Below, in pieces: positions 36,037 to 48,227 of a stretch of DNA of 61,047 nt. Position numbers and translations under genes: made by a program. The stretch's first letter is position 1. Every line of letters begins with the position of its first letter. This DNA comes from Rhodocyclales bacterium (GTDB lineage: Bacteria; Pseudomonadota; Gammaproteobacteria; Burkholderiales; Rhodocyclaceae): the NCBI GenBank assembly GCA_028292505.1, contig JAQGMF010000002.1:1-61047 (forward strand), given 5' to 3'. The notes under the pieces are model-generated. The model was given only the letters and a program-made list of their open reading frames with translations, had not been told where the DNA came from and did not search any database.

Positions 36037-36792
36037 TCAGAGCTGGCGCAAGACTCCTTCGGCCAGCGCGATCCATTCCCGATTGAGCGTGTGCACGTTC
36101 CGGGGCCAGTGTTTCACGTCGGCCATGAAGGCCTGCAGGATTTCGCGTGCACGCTCATCCTGTCCAATGCCATGCAGATATTCGCCGTAGCGGCTACGCG
36201 CTTCCGGGCTCGGGTCTTCGGCCACGACGCGTTCGAACTGGGTCAGTGCCGCTTCGCGGTCGTTGCAGGCGGCCAGCGTGCGCGCATAGAGCAGGGGCAG
36301 ATCGCCGGGCAGGCGGTTCTTTTCCTGATGCATATAGCGTTCGATGACAGCCCGCGCTTCGATGGCGCGCTGCTGCGCCAGCAGCGTGCGTGCCAGCCCC
36401 AGATTGAGCGCGGGGTCGAATTCGTGCAGGCCGACGGCAGCGCTCTGGTATTGCACGACGGCCTCGTCGAGGCGATTCGTGTCGAACAGCGCGGAGGCTA
36501 GACGAATGCGGTTGTCGGCGCTGGGAGACAGCTCGACGGCGCGCTCGGCCTCGCGCAACGCCCGCCCTGGGCTGATGATGCTGCGCACGGCCTTGCCGGT
36601 AGCATTCACCGCGCGGCTGCCGCGAATCTCCGGCAGGAATTCGACGAAGAAATAGACGATGCTGCCGAGCAGCGGAAATGCAAACAGGATAAACAGCCAG
36701 TAGACGTTACGACCCGTGCGCAGTGCATGGATGGCGAAAAAGATCGCGACGAGAACGTGGGCACCGATGCCGAGGTAGGGTACAGAGGGCAC
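36037..36792 (-). CDS. Membrane-anchored TPR-type protein
   Basis: 251 residues from a GTG at 36792 with CGGAG eight bases ahead. Two N-terminal helices (GIGAHVLVAIFFAIHALR; YWLFILFAFPLLGSIVYFF) resemble the PLDc_N membrane segment; the rest is a helical TPR-like array (LDEAVVQYQSAAVGLHEFDP, AALTQFERVVAEDPSPEA). No enzymatic motif is seen. It lies 28 bases after holA and before proA. The role is unknown; a scaffold for an inner-membrane complex is the simplest guess. Confidence 0.75.
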   Translation of the reverse strand: MPSVPYLGIGAHVLVAIFFAIHALRTGRNVYWLFILFAFPLLGSIVYFFVEFLPEIRGSRAVNATGKAVRSIISPGRALREAERAVELSPSADNRIRLASALFDTNRLDEAVVQYQSAAVGLHEFDPALNLGLARTLLAQQRAIEARAVIERYMHQEKNRLPGDLPLLYARTLAACNDREAALTQFERVVAEDPSPEARSRYGEYLHGIGQDERAREILQAFMADVKHWPRNVHTLNREWIALAEGVLRQL

Positions 36793-36820
36793 TGTGTTAC
36801 TCCGTACAAATCTTGAAAAA

Positions 36821-37831
36821 TCAGACGGCGCGGACGCGCAGTGACAGCTGCAGGAATTCGTCCCACACATCGCCCGTGGTCAAGCCCTTGACCATGCGGT
36901 CTATGCGTGCGGCATGCATCAGCGCAGCGCGTAATGCGCCGCCACGCAGACGTTGCACGGCGCGCTTGCAAAGTGTTTGACGCGGGCCGAAAACGCGTTC
37001 GTTCTTGAGTGCTGCATCGACCGGCTGGCCGCCATCCACGGCGGCGCGCACATTGGCCAAGGTGCGAATTTCGTTGGCAATGGCCCACAGCACCAATGGT
37101 GCGGCGGCACCTTCGCCGTGCAGGCCTTCGAGCAGGCGGGCGCAACGCGCGGCATCGCCTTCGAGCAGCGCGGTACGCAGTTTCTCGGTGTCATAACGCG
37201 CCACGTGCAGCACCGCATCTTCGACCTGTTCCAGGCTTAGCATGCATTCGCCATAGAGCAGATCGAGTTTCTGCAATTCCTGGTGCGCGGCGAGCAGATT
37301 GCCTTCGACGTGCTCAGCAATGAACACCAGTGCCTCGCGCGGCGCAGTCTGCTTCTGGCGCGCCAGGCGTGAAGCAATCCATTGCGGCAGCTCGGACAGT
37401 TGCGGCGCGTTGCATTCCAGCGTCACGCCCGCGTCGCACAGCGCCATGAACCAGCCGAGCTTGCGCGCCGCCCAATCCATATGTGGCAAGGTGATCAGGG
37501 TTATGACACCCTCATTCCGGTCGACGTCCTTGGCAAAGCGCGTCAGCACCTCGCCGCCGTCGCGGCCCGGCTTGCCGGTCGGGATACGCAAATCGACGAG
37601 CTTGAGATCGCCGAACAGCGAGAGATTGCCGCCAGCCAGCCCGAACTGGTCCCACTTGAAGCCTTGCGTGACGACCAGCACCTCGCGTTCGCTCACACCC
37701 TTGCCGCGCGCCGCTGTGCGAATCGCGTCGCCCGCTTCGATGGTCAGCAGCGGTTCGTCACCGTGCAGGACATACAGCGCTGCGAGTTCGCGTTCGAGAT
37801 GGCTGGCGAGTTGCTCGGGCCGCAGGTTCAT
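36821..37831 (-). CDS. holA: DNA polymerase III delta subunit
   Basis: 336 residues; the clamp-loader subunit that opens the beta clamp. N-terminal RPEQLASHLERELAALYVLH and GDEPLLTIEAGDAIR match HolA, followed by helical domain III with QRLRGGALRAALMHAARIDR. Overlaps lptE by four bases; lptE-holA downstream of leuS is a conserved proteobacterial order. Confidence 0.94.
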   Translation of the reverse strand: MNLRPEQLASHLERELAALYVLHGDEPLLTIEAGDAIRTAARGKGVSEREVLVVTQGFKWDQFGLAGGNLSLFGDLKLVDLRIPTGKPGRDGGEVLTRFAKDVDRNEGVITLITLPHMDWAARKLGWFMALCDAGVTLECNAPQLSELPQWIASRLARQKQTAPREALVFIAEHVEGNLLAAHQELQKLDLLYGECMLSLEQVEDAVLHVARYDTEKLRTALLEGDAARCARLLEGLHGEGAAAPLVLWAIANEIRTLANVRAAVDGGQPVDAALKNERVFGPRQTLCKRAVQRLRGGALRAALMHAARIDRMVKGLTTGDVWDEFLQLSLRVRAV

Positions 37832-38379
37832 GGAGCGGTGGTGGGCATTCCGGAAACTGCTGGCGACGCGGCGACCGGCGAATTCATGCGCACTGCGCCA
37901 AGGCGCCGCACGATCTGTTGCACGAGGTCATTCTGCATATCGCGGTACAGCAGGATTTCTTCCTGCTCCTTGGCGAGCACGATGCTGTCGTTGAAGGTGA
38001 TATCACGTGTGATGTTGATTTCCTGCAAGGATGTGACTTCCTTGCCGAGCTTGTCCTGCAAGCGGAACTGGAAACGCATGCGCAATTGGTATTCGCGCAC
38101 GGTGCCATCGGGGCCGAGCGAGAGAATGACTTTGTCGCGTGTATCCACCGGCACGATCATGTTCACCTCGGCATCTGCGCTCTCGGCTACCACCTGGGTC
38201 GTACCGGAGGTTTTGATCTGACGCTTCAGATCGGCGGCGAGATCCGAGTACGGACTCATCTGCAGGTAGATAGTCTTGAAGGCCAGCGGCTTGGGTCCGC
38301 GCAACTGGAAGCCGCATCCCGTCAGGACTACGCAGAGCAGGCAGAGGAAAAGTCGCAGCAGGCGGTTTCGGACGGTCAT
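37828..38379 (-). CDS. lptE: LPS-assembly lipoprotein LptE
   Basis: 183-residue outer-membrane lipoprotein; plugs the LptD barrel for LPS insertion. Signal peptide with lipobox LTGC, the acylated Cys22, followed by GFQLRGPKPLAFKTIYLQ, the family start. Ends with TSLQEINITRDITFND and a Pro/Ala tail. Located between leuS and holA. Confidence 0.92.
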   Translation of the reverse strand: MTVRNRLLRLFLCLLCVVLTGCGFQLRGPKPLAFKTIYLQMSPYSDLAADLKRQIKTSGTTQVVAESADAEVNMIVPVDTRDKVILSLGPDGTVREYQLRMRFQFRLQDKLGKEVTSLQEINITRDITFNDSIVLAKEQEEILLYRDMQNDLVQQIVRRLGAVRMNSPVAASPAVSGMPTTAP

Positions 38380-38460
38380 GGGTGCTTTGGGAGGTCAGAA
38401 GCGATCAATAGGTGGCGGAATTGTACTCCGGGCAGGCGGCTCCGTCGGTGAAGGTCGTTG

Positions 38461-38593
38461 CTGTCCCCTCTCCCTCGGGAGAGGGTGCCCCGTCAGGGGC
38501 GAGAGAGGGGAAAGGGCGCACGCATGGACGGTCTCTGGAATACGCCCCTCTCCGGTCGCTTCGCGACACCCTCTCCCGAAGGAGAGGGGCTGT
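38461..38593. repeat. Pair of CCCCTCTCC-type palindromic repeats
   Basis: Two hairpins lie between lptE and leuS. At about 38464-38510: CCCCTCTCCCTCGGGAGAGG and CCCCGTCAGGGGCGAGAGAG. At about 38548-38593: CCCCTCTCCGG...ACACC and CTCTCCCGAAGGAGAGGGG. They are relatives of the repeat inside lpd. They leave leuS and lptE 253 bases apart, although the pair is often close-set. Confidence 0.8.
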
Positions 38594-38632
38594 AACGCGA
38601 GCCCATGGGCGGAGTGCATACTTTTTGGAAGC

Positions 38633-41383
<2,751 letters not shown>

Positions 41384-43855
41384 TCAGTTCGCGAAGCATT
41401 CCTGGATGCTGGTGAGTGCGGCGCGCAGGCGCGGAAATTCGCGCTCCAGCATTTGCGTGTCGGCGCGCGTTGCCGCGGCTGCGAGCTGGCCGGCGAAATC
41501 GTGCATCTCGTCCATGCCGATGGTCTCGGCACTGTGGCCGATGCCGTGAAACAGATGGGCCAGGGTGGCCAGGTCGCGACTTTGCCACGCCGCATCCAGC
41601 AAGATGATGCGTTCCGGCACGCCGGAGACGAAGACATTCATGACACGTTCCATCAGGTCTTCGCCGACGGGTCTCGCCAGCGGCACGGTCGTGGTCTGGC
41701 TCGTCGACGCCAGTTCCAGATCGATCTGCCGCGCGGGCTCGGCATCGAGCATGTGTATCACGGTTTCGAGCACGCGATGCAGCTGCCGCTCGGAGACGGG
41801 CTTGGTGACGAAGTCGTCCATGCCGGCACCGAGGTATTGCTCGCGATCTTCGTCGCTGGCGTTGGCGGTGAGTGCGATGATGCGAATATGCGGATTGCGT
41901 ACGCGCGCATCCGGCAGACCACCGGCACGGATGGCGCGCGTGGCGTCGGCGCCATCCATTTCCGGCATGCGCCCGTCCATCAGAACAACGTCATAATCCT
42001 GGCTGGCGAGTGCGCGCACGGCTGCAATGCCGGTTTCCACCATATCGACATCGTGTCCCATATGCATCAGCTGGGTCCGCACGATAAGCTGGTTAACAGC
42101 GACATCTTCCGCGCACAGCACTCTGAGGCGGCGCGAATGGGGTTGCAGCGGAGCATCGGCTTCCGCTGGCGGCGCGATGCCTGGCGTCAGCAACAGATCG
42201 AAACTGAAGGTCGTGCCCACGCCTTCTTCGCTGGTAACTTCGATGCTGCCACCCATGGCCTCGACCAACTCGCGGCAGATCGCCAGGCCGAGGCCGGTGC
42301 CACCGTAACGGCGCGTCGTGGATACATCCGCCTGCTGGAATTTCTGGAACAGGCGCGGCAGCGCTTCGGCGGGAATGCCGATGCCAGTGTCGGTGACGTT
42401 GAAGCCGACGCGATGTTTGGCATCGACGATGCCGTGATCGGTGACGCGCACGCTGACCGAGCCTTGTTCGGTGAATTTGACCGCATTGCCCACGAGGTTC
42501 ATCAGGACCTGACGGATGCGTGTCGGGTCGCCCTTGACGTACTGTGGCAACGAGGGGGCGATGTCCAGATCGAAGCGCAGGCTGCGGCTGGCCGCATGCG
42601 AGCGGAACGCATGGATGCTGTCGAAGGTCTTGGCGCGCAGATCGAAGTCGATGCTTTCGATCTTCAGCTGGCCCGCTTCGATTTTCGAAAAATCCAGAAT
42701 ATCGTTGATGATGCCCAGCAGAGATTCGGCGTTGACCAGGCTGGTGTCGAGGTAATCGCGTGTCTGTCGCGATAGGTATTTGTCATGCAAGGCCAAGTGC
42801 AGGGTGCCGATGACACCTGATAGCGGCGTGCGGATTTCATGGCTCATGCTGGCGAGAAAGAGCGACTTGGCCGCGCTGGCCCGCTCGGCATTGCGCTCGG
42901 CCTGGCGCCAGGCGGTGATGTCGAAGTTGGCCCCGACCAGCACAGGCTGGCCCTCGGCGTTCATGCAGCGGCCCTTGGAGACGATGCGATAGCGTTCCTC
43001 GCCCGTAAATTCATCTGGCCTATGCTCTTCCTTGAGCACTGTCTTGCCATCCCTGAGCACTGTCTGGTCTTCTTCGAGGATCATCTGCGCAAAGTCCGGA
43101 TCGGCGTCCAGCTGCAACGGCCCGAAGCCGATCAGAGCGCTTGCAGATTTCTTGCGATTTTTGCGCACGGCCTCGTTAACCATGAGGAAACGGCTGTGCG
43201 CATCCTTGACATACACAGGCTGGGGAATCACGTCGATGAGACGTTGCATGTAGTTCTGCACGCGCTCGCGCAAGGCCACTTCGCGCTCCAGCGCGGATTG
43301 GAGACGCTGCTCGGCAACACGCAGATCGGTAATATCGTAGTGCGCGCCGACGATGATGGGTTGTCCGCTAGCGTCAACGCTGTGGCGCTTATAGACGTGC
43401 AGATAACGTTGTTCTCCGTCAGGACCAGGGACGAAGGAGCGGATTTCCTTGAAAATGCTTTTGCCATGTTTTATGACTTCAGCATCTTCCGCGGCCAGCC
43501 GTAAGGCAATTTCAGGTTGCGAGGTCACCTCCTGGTAAGTTCGGCCGATGAGTGTCGCCGCAGGGTGCTGCACTTCACGCGCGAAGGCCTCGTTCACCAT
43601 GATGTAGCGCGACTGTGCATCCTTGACGTATATCGGTTCGGGAATGGTATCCATCAGCCGTTGCAGGAAGGCATCGTCGGCACGGATCAAACCGTGGCGT
43701 TTGAGTCGAAGCGCGACGAGCACGGATGGCAATAACGCGGCAAGGGCGGTCAAGGCCAGACCCAGCACCTGAGGCCAGTGCATGAGCAGAGCGAGCGAGG
43801 CCGTACCTGCCGCAGCAAGTACAGCCCAGAAAATCTCGCGAATTTTTTTATTCAT
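41384..43855 (-). CDS. Hybrid sensor histidine kinase, two PAS, REC, degenerate HPt
   Basis: 823 residues from the ATG at 43855. Two N-terminal helices (about 8-50), two PAS domains similar to each other (FLQRLMDTIPEPIYVKD at ~63, YMQRLIDVIPQPVYVKD at ~202), HisKA with His339 (SMSHEIRTP), HATPase ([16 protein letters not shown] ~515-530), receiver with Asp627 (LMDGRMPEMDG), and a C-terminal HPt-like bundle with His767. In the HPt the usual K at +3 is His770 (AHLFHGIGHS). It resembles the kinase at 14153-17248 in order of domains. No response-regulator gene is adjacent. It diverges from uvrD with 102 bases between the starts. Confidence 0.9.
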   Translation of the reverse strand: MNKKIREIFWAVLAAAGTASLALLMHWPQVLGLALTALAALLPSVLVALRLKRHGLIRADDAFLQRLMDTIPEPIYVKDAQSRYIMVNEAFAREVQHPAATLIGRTYQEVTSQPEIALRLAAEDAEVIKHGKSIFKEIRSFVPGPDGEQRYLHVYKRHSVDASGQPIIVGAHYDITDLRVAEQRLQSALEREVALRERVQNYMQRLIDVIPQPVYVKDAHSRFLMVNEAVRKNRKKSASALIGFGPLQLDADPDFAQMILEEDQTVLRDGKTVLKEEHRPDEFTGEERYRIVSKGRCMNAEGQPVLVGANFDITAWRQAERNAERASAAKSLFLASMSHEIRTPLSGVIGTLHLALHDKYLSRQTRDYLDTSLVNAESLLGIINDILDFSKIEAGQLKIESIDFDLRAKTFDSIHAFRSHAASRSLRFDLDIAPSLPQYVKGDPTRIRQVLMNLVGNAVKFTEQGSVSVRVTDHGIVDAKHRVGFNVTDTGIGIPAEALPRLFQKFQQADVSTTRRYGGTGLGLAICRELVEAMGGSIEVTSEEGVGTTFSFDLLLTPGIAPPAEADAPLQPHSRRLRVLCAEDVAVNQLIVRTQLMHMGHDVDMVETGIAAVRALASQDYDVVLMDGRMPEMDGADATRAIRAGGLPDARVRNPHIRIIALTANASDEDREQYLGAGMDDFVTKPVSERQLHRVLETVIHMLDAEPARQIDLELASTSQTTTVPLARPVGEDLMERVMNVFVSGVPERIILLDAAWQSRDLATLAHLFHGIGHSAETIGMDEMHDFAGQLAAAATRADTQMLEREFPRLRAALTSIQECFAN

Positions 43856-43957
43856 GTCGTTTCCATCAACCCCTATTGCCAAACCGCACTGCATCAAGAA
43901 CAGGTTCCAGGCAGCGACGAAGCCCTACAATACCCGCTTCTCTCCGATATACATCCC

Positions 43958-46177
43958 ATGGCCAGCCTGCTCGACAATCTCAATCCCGAACAACTTGCCG
44001 CCGTCACGCTGCCCGCAGAATCGGCGCTTATCCTGGCGGGCGCGGGTTCCGGCAAGACGCGCGTGCTGACGACGCGACTTGCATGGCTGCTGCAGACCGG
44101 CCAGATCACCCAATCCGGCGTGCTCGCGGTGACCTTCACCAACAAAGCCGCCAAGGAGATGGTCACGCGCCTCTCCGCGATGCTGCCGATCAATACGCGC
44201 GGCATGTGGATCGGTACTTTCCATGGCTTGTGCAATCGTTTTTTGCGCGCCCATTATCGCGACGCCGTGCTGCCGCAAACCTTTCAGATTCTCGATATGG
44301 CCGATCAGCTGGCCACTATCAAGCGCCTGCTTAAGGCGCTGAACATCGACGATGAAAAATTTCCGCCGCGCGAACTCCAGCATTTCATCAATGGCAACAA
44401 GGAAGCGGGGCATCGCGCTCATGCCGTCGAGGCCTGGGACGATTACACGCGCAAACGGGTCGAACTGTACGCTGAATACGACGCGCAATGTCAGCGCGAA
44501 GGCGTTGTGGACTTCCCCGAACTGTTGTTGCGTTCTTACGAGTTGCTCGAACGCAACGAACCGATTCGTCGTCACTATCAGAGTCGCTTTCGGCATTTAT
44601 TGGTCGATGAATTCCAGGACACCAATCGTTTGCAATATCTTTGGCTAAAGCTGCTTGCCGGCCATGCCACCGATTCACCTGCGGCTGTCTTTGCGGTCGG
44701 CGATGATGACCAAAGCATATACGGATTTCGCGGCGCCGAGGTTGGCAATATGCGTGACTTCGAACGAGAGTTCAAGGTGCCCCGCGTCATTCGGCTCGAA
44801 CAGAATTATCGTTCGCACGGCAATATCCTCGATGCGGCAAATGCCATCATTGCTAATAACAGCAAACGCCTTGGCAAAAACTTGTGGACCGACCAGGGCA
44901 GCGGCGAACCGATCCGTGTTTACGAAGCCGTGGCGGACCTTGACGAAGCGCGCTGGATCATCGAAGAAATCCAGCAGCTGGTACGCGAAGGCGCCTCTCG
45001 CAGCGACATCGCTTTGCTCTATCGTAGCAACGCGCAATCGCGTGTGCTGGAACATCAGCTGTTCTCGCTTGGCATTCCATACCGCGTCTACGGCGGCTTG
45101 CGATTCTTCGAGCGCCAGGAAATCAAGCATGCGCTGGCCTATCTGCGTTTGCTGGCGAATCCGGACGACGACACGGCTTTTTCGCGCGTCGTGAATTTCC
45201 CCACGCGCGGCATCGGCGCGCGTTCGCTCGAACAGTTGCAGGATGCGGCGCGTACCTATAACACCAGCCTGTATGCGACCGTTTCGCATCTCTCCGGCAA
45301 GCCTGCCTTGTCGGTTGGCGCCTTCGTCCGACTGATCGAGGAAATGCGCCGTGCCACCGAAGGCCTGCCGCTGCCCGAAGCGGTCGACCACATCCTCGAC
45401 GCATCGGGTCTGCGTGCGCACTACAAGGCCGAGCGCGAGGGCGAGGACCGGCTCGCCAATCTCGATGAACTCATCAATGCCGCCACCAATTTTCTCTACG
45501 AAGACGGCACGCCGGTAGAAGGCGAAGAGGCTCCGGCGGGCGATCCACTGTCGCGCTTTTTGTCGCACGCCTCGCTCGAAGCGGGCGAGCATCAGGCCGA
45601 TGCCGGGCAGGATGCGATCCAGCTCATGACCGTGCATGCGGCCAAGGGGCTGGAGTTCGACATGGTATTCATCAGCGGGCTCGAAGACGGCTTGTTTCCG
45701 CACGAGAATTCCATCACCTCACTGGAGGGGCTGGAAGAGGAGCGCCGCCTGATGTATGTCGCTGTCACGCGTGCGCGCAAACGGCTCTATCTGTCGCTGG
45801 CGCAAAACCGCATGCTGCATGGGCAGACGCGTTACGCCATCAAATCGCGCTTCTTTGTCGAGATCCCCGAGGAACTGCTCAAGTGGCTGACGCCACGTGT
45901 GCAGCAGGGCTTCGGCGCGGTGCATTCGCCCAATCGTAACTACGGCAACTATGACGTTCAGGATCACGCGACTTCGCGTCTCAATACACCGCGCCAGAAC
46001 GGGCGCGATTTGGGCGGTTTCCGCGTCGGCCAGACCGTGCGCCACGCGCGCTTCGGCTCGGGCGTCATCGTCGCGGCGGAGGGCAGTGGCGCGGACGCGC
46101 GCGTGCAGGTGAACTTCGGTGCCGGTGTTGGCATGAAACTGCTGGCGCTGAGCGTTGCAAAGCTCGAAGCGGAGTAG
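43958..46177 (+). CDS. uvrD: DNA helicase UvrD
   Basis: 739-residue superfamily 1 3'-5' helicase of nucleotide-excision and mismatch repair. Walker A LAGAGSGKTRVL, motif II DEFQDTN, motif III DDDQSIYGFRGAE, motif IV QNYRS, and motif VI VTRARKRLYLS are all intact, with a Tudor-like C-terminus (VGQTVRHARFGSGVIVAAEG) typical of UvrD/PcrA rather than Rep. ATG at 43958 is preferred; the frame is open 60 codons further upstream and overlaps the divergent kinase. Confidence 0.95.
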   Translation: MASLLDNLNPEQLAAVTLPAESALILAGAGSGKTRVLTTRLAWLLQTGQITQSGVLAVTFTNKAAKEMVTRLSAMLPINTRGMWIGTFHGLCNRFLRAHYRDAVLPQTFQILDMADQLATIKRLLKALNIDDEKFPPRELQHFINGNKEAGHRAHAVEAWDDYTRKRVELYAEYDAQCQREGVVDFPELLLRSYELLERNEPIRRHYQSRFRHLLVDEFQDTNRLQYLWLKLLAGHATDSPAAVFAVGDDDQSIYGFRGAEVGNMRDFEREFKVPRVIRLEQNYRSHGNILDAANAIIANNSKRLGKNLWTDQGSGEPIRVYEAVADLDEARWIIEEIQQLVREGASRSDIALLYRSNAQSRVLEHQLFSLGIPYRVYGGLRFFERQEIKHALAYLRLLANPDDDTAFSRVVNFPTRGIGARSLEQLQDAARTYNTSLYATVSHLSGKPALSVGAFVRLIEEMRRATEGLPLPEAVDHILDASGLRAHYKAEREGEDRLANLDELINAATNFLYEDGTPVEGEEAPAGDPLSRFLSHASLEAGEHQADAGQDAIQLMTVHAAKGLEFDMVFISGLEDGLFPHENSITSLEGLEEERRLMYVAVTRARKRLYLSLAQNRMLHGQTRYAIKSRFFVEIPEELLKWLTPRVQQGFGAVHSPNRNYGNYDVQDHATSRLNTPRQNGRDLGGFRVGQTVRHARFGSGVIVAAEGSGADARVQVNFGAGVGMKLLALSVAKLEAE

Positions 46178-46201
46178 GGCGGAACGCAAAGCGGTTCCGC
46201 C
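46178..46201. terminator. Hairpin between convergent uvrD and gabD
   Basis: GGCGGAAC GCAAAGCG GTTCCGCC directly follows the uvrD stop; a second hairpin GCCGCC-CGTAA-GGCGGC lies at 46203-46219. No T-run, so termination is uncertain. Confidence 0.5.
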
Positions 46202-46239
46202 AGCCGCCCGTAAGGCGGCCTCAAGGCTGGCAAGATTGG

Positions 46240-47712
46240 CTACAACCCTGCCATGCAAAGGTACTTCAATTCCAGGTACTCGTCGATACCGTAGCGCGAG
46301 CCTTCGCGGCCGAAGCCGGATTGTTTGATGCCACCAAACGGCACCGTCTCGTAGGATATGACACCGGTATTGATGCCGACCATGCCGTACTCCAGCGCTT
46401 CGGCCACGCGCCAGACACGTCCGATGTCGCGGCTGTAGAAATACGCGGCGAGGCCGAATTCGCTGGCGTTTGCCAACGCTATTGCCTCCTCGTCGCTATT
46501 GAATTTCATGACGGCGGCAACCGGGCCAAAAGTTTCTTCGTGCGCGATCTGCATGTCCGGGGTCACGCCGCTCAACACCGTTGGCGTAACGAAGCGTCCC
46601 TCGGGCGGCATGCCGCCGGTGAGCAACCTTGCGCCCTTGCTGCGCGCATCCTCGATATGACGAACGACTTTTGCAACGCCCGCATCGTCAATCAGCGGAC
46701 CTTGCTGCACCCCTTCGTCAAAACCATTGCCTAGCCTGATCTCCCGTGTGCGCGCAACGAGCTGCTCGACGAAGGCATCGTGGATGCCGGCCTGCACGAT
46801 GAAGCGATTTGCGCACACGCAGGTCTGACCCGCATTGCGATACTTGGAGACCATGGCTCCTTCAACTGCGGCGTCCACATCGGCATCGTCGAAGACGATG
46901 AAGGGCGCGTGCCCGCCCAGTTCAAGCGCCAGCTTCTTCACGGTCGGCGCGCACTGCGCCATGAGAATGCGGCCCACTTCGGTGGAGCCCGTGAAAGAAA
47001 GATGGCGCACGATGGGGCTTGCGCACAAGGCCTTGCCGACTTCAATGGCATTAACGCCATCGCAGGTAAGCACATTGAACACGCCAGCGGGAAGGCCGGC
47101 CCGCACTGAGAGTTCGGCTAGCGCGAGCGCACACAGCGGCGTCTGCTCGGCCGGTTTGAGAATGATCGTGCAGCCTGCGGCCAGTGCTGGCGCCACTTTG
47201 CGCGTGACCATGGCGATGGGAAAATTCCACGGTGTGATGGCGGCGCATACACCGATGGCCTGCTTGATGACGATCACCCGCCGATCCGCACTTGCCGTCT
47301 GAATGACATCGCCATACACGCGGCGCGCCTCATCGGCGAACCATTCGATGAACGATGCACCGTAGACAACTTCACCCCTGGCCTCGGCGAGCGGCTTGCC
47401 TTGTTCGGCGGTGAGCAGGGCAGCGAGGGCGTCGCTGTTATCGCCTATCAACTCGAACCAGCGGCGCATGATGTCGGCTCGCTCGCGCGCCGGCCGGTCT
47501 CGCCAGGCAGGCAAGGCTTGGTTTGCTGCTTTGATCGCCTCGTCCGCATGCGTCGCGCCGAGATTGCTGACCTGGGCCAGCGTCTGGTTTGTGGCTGGAT
47601 CGACTACCGCGAAGCTTTCCGGCGTGGACAGCCATCGACCATCGATGAAGGCCTGTGTCTTGAAGAGATTGCCTGCGCGGTCAATGCCGCGATGAGATGC
47701 GGAGTTTGGCAT
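46240..47712 (-). CDS. gabD: Succinate-semialdehyde dehydrogenase (NAD(P)+)
   Basis: 490-residue aldehyde dehydrogenase. Cofactor region TPWNFPIAMVTRKVAPALAA, catalytic Glu in LELGGHAPF and catalytic Cys in NAGQTCVCANRF are clear, the CVC context being characteristic of GabD. Start ATG at 47712 follows AGGG; an ATG 11 codons upstream is possible. It would oxidise succinic semialdehyde to succinate in GABA or hydroxybutyrate use. Monocistronic, without gabT. Substrate could be another small semialdehyde. Confidence 0.88.
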   Translation of the reverse strand: MPNSASHRGIDRAGNLFKTQAFIDGRWLSTPESFAVVDPATNQTLAQVSNLGATHADEAIKAANQALPAWRDRPARERADIMRRWFELIGDNSDALAALLTAEQGKPLAEARGEVVYGASFIEWFADEARRVYGDVIQTASADRRVIVIKQAIGVCAAITPWNFPIAMVTRKVAPALAAGCTIILKPAEQTPLCALALAELSVRAGLPAGVFNVLTCDGVNAIEVGKALCASPIVRHLSFTGSTEVGRILMAQCAPTVKKLALELGGHAPFIVFDDADVDAAVEGAMVSKYRNAGQTCVCANRFIVQAGIHDAFVEQLVARTREIRLGNGFDEGVQQGPLIDDAGVAKVVRHIEDARSKGARLLTGGMPPEGRFVTPTVLSGVTPDMQIAHEETFGPVAAVMKFNSDEEAIALANASEFGLAAYFYSRDIGRVWRVAEALEYGMVGINTGVISYETVPFGGIKQSGFGREGSRYGIDEYLELKYLCMAGL

Positions 47713-47840
47713 GTGGACGCCCTGCAAGAATGGGATGGTTGGCAATATCCTGATTGTTGAATTACCAGCGTCTAGTCGATTCGCAAGTTGCGTGCCCCCG
47801 GTTGCATGTCATGACGTACGCCTATAGCCATTCAGAAACG

Positions 47841-47866
47841 AAAAAAGCCGACCAAGGTCGGCTTTT
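47841..47866. terminator. Terminator downstream of the small lipoprotein
   Basis: AAAAAAGCCGACC AA GGTCGGCTTTT: a strong GC stem with T-runs both ways, 20 bases after the lipoprotein stop. Confidence 0.9.
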
Positions 47867-47885
47867 CCGTGCAACAACCAAAATA

Positions 47886-48095
47886 TTACTTGGCGGGTGC
47901 GGACTGGTCTGCAGGAGCAGCAGATTGGTCGGCCGGAGCGGCAGACTGATCCGCAGGAGCGGCAGCAGGGGATTGTTCAGCGGGAGCAGCAGCAGGAGCC
48001 GATGCTTCGACCGCAGGAGCCGGAGCTTCTTCCGTCTTGCTGCAAGCAGCAGTTGCCAGAGCAATCAGGGCTGCAACGAGGAGAGATTGTTTCAT
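47886..48095 (-). CDS. Small lipoprotein with Ala-Pro-Asp-Gln-Ser repeats
   Basis: 69 residues: a lipoprotein signal MKQSLLVAALIALATAAC with the acylated Cys18, then SKTEEAPAPA and a low-complexity tail of repeated APADQSA units. Start at 48095 follows AAGGGAATTCAACA. The frame is open further upstream but the signal peptide fixes the start. Probably exported; no enzymatic fold. Role unknown, possibly a cell-envelope spacer. Confidence 0.75.
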   Translation of the reverse strand: MKQSLLVAALIALATAACSKTEEAPAPAVEASAPAAAPAEQSPAAAPADQSAAPADQSAAPADQSAPAK

Positions 48096-48227
48096 TGTTG
48101 AATTCCCTTGCAAAAATGTGCGGTGAGTATATGAGCCAAAATTCAAATCGGCCCTAATAGCCGATTCCGCATTCTAACATTCAATTTCAGCAATTGGGAA
48201 GGTTGTGCATTGCAGCGTTGCGCTATA

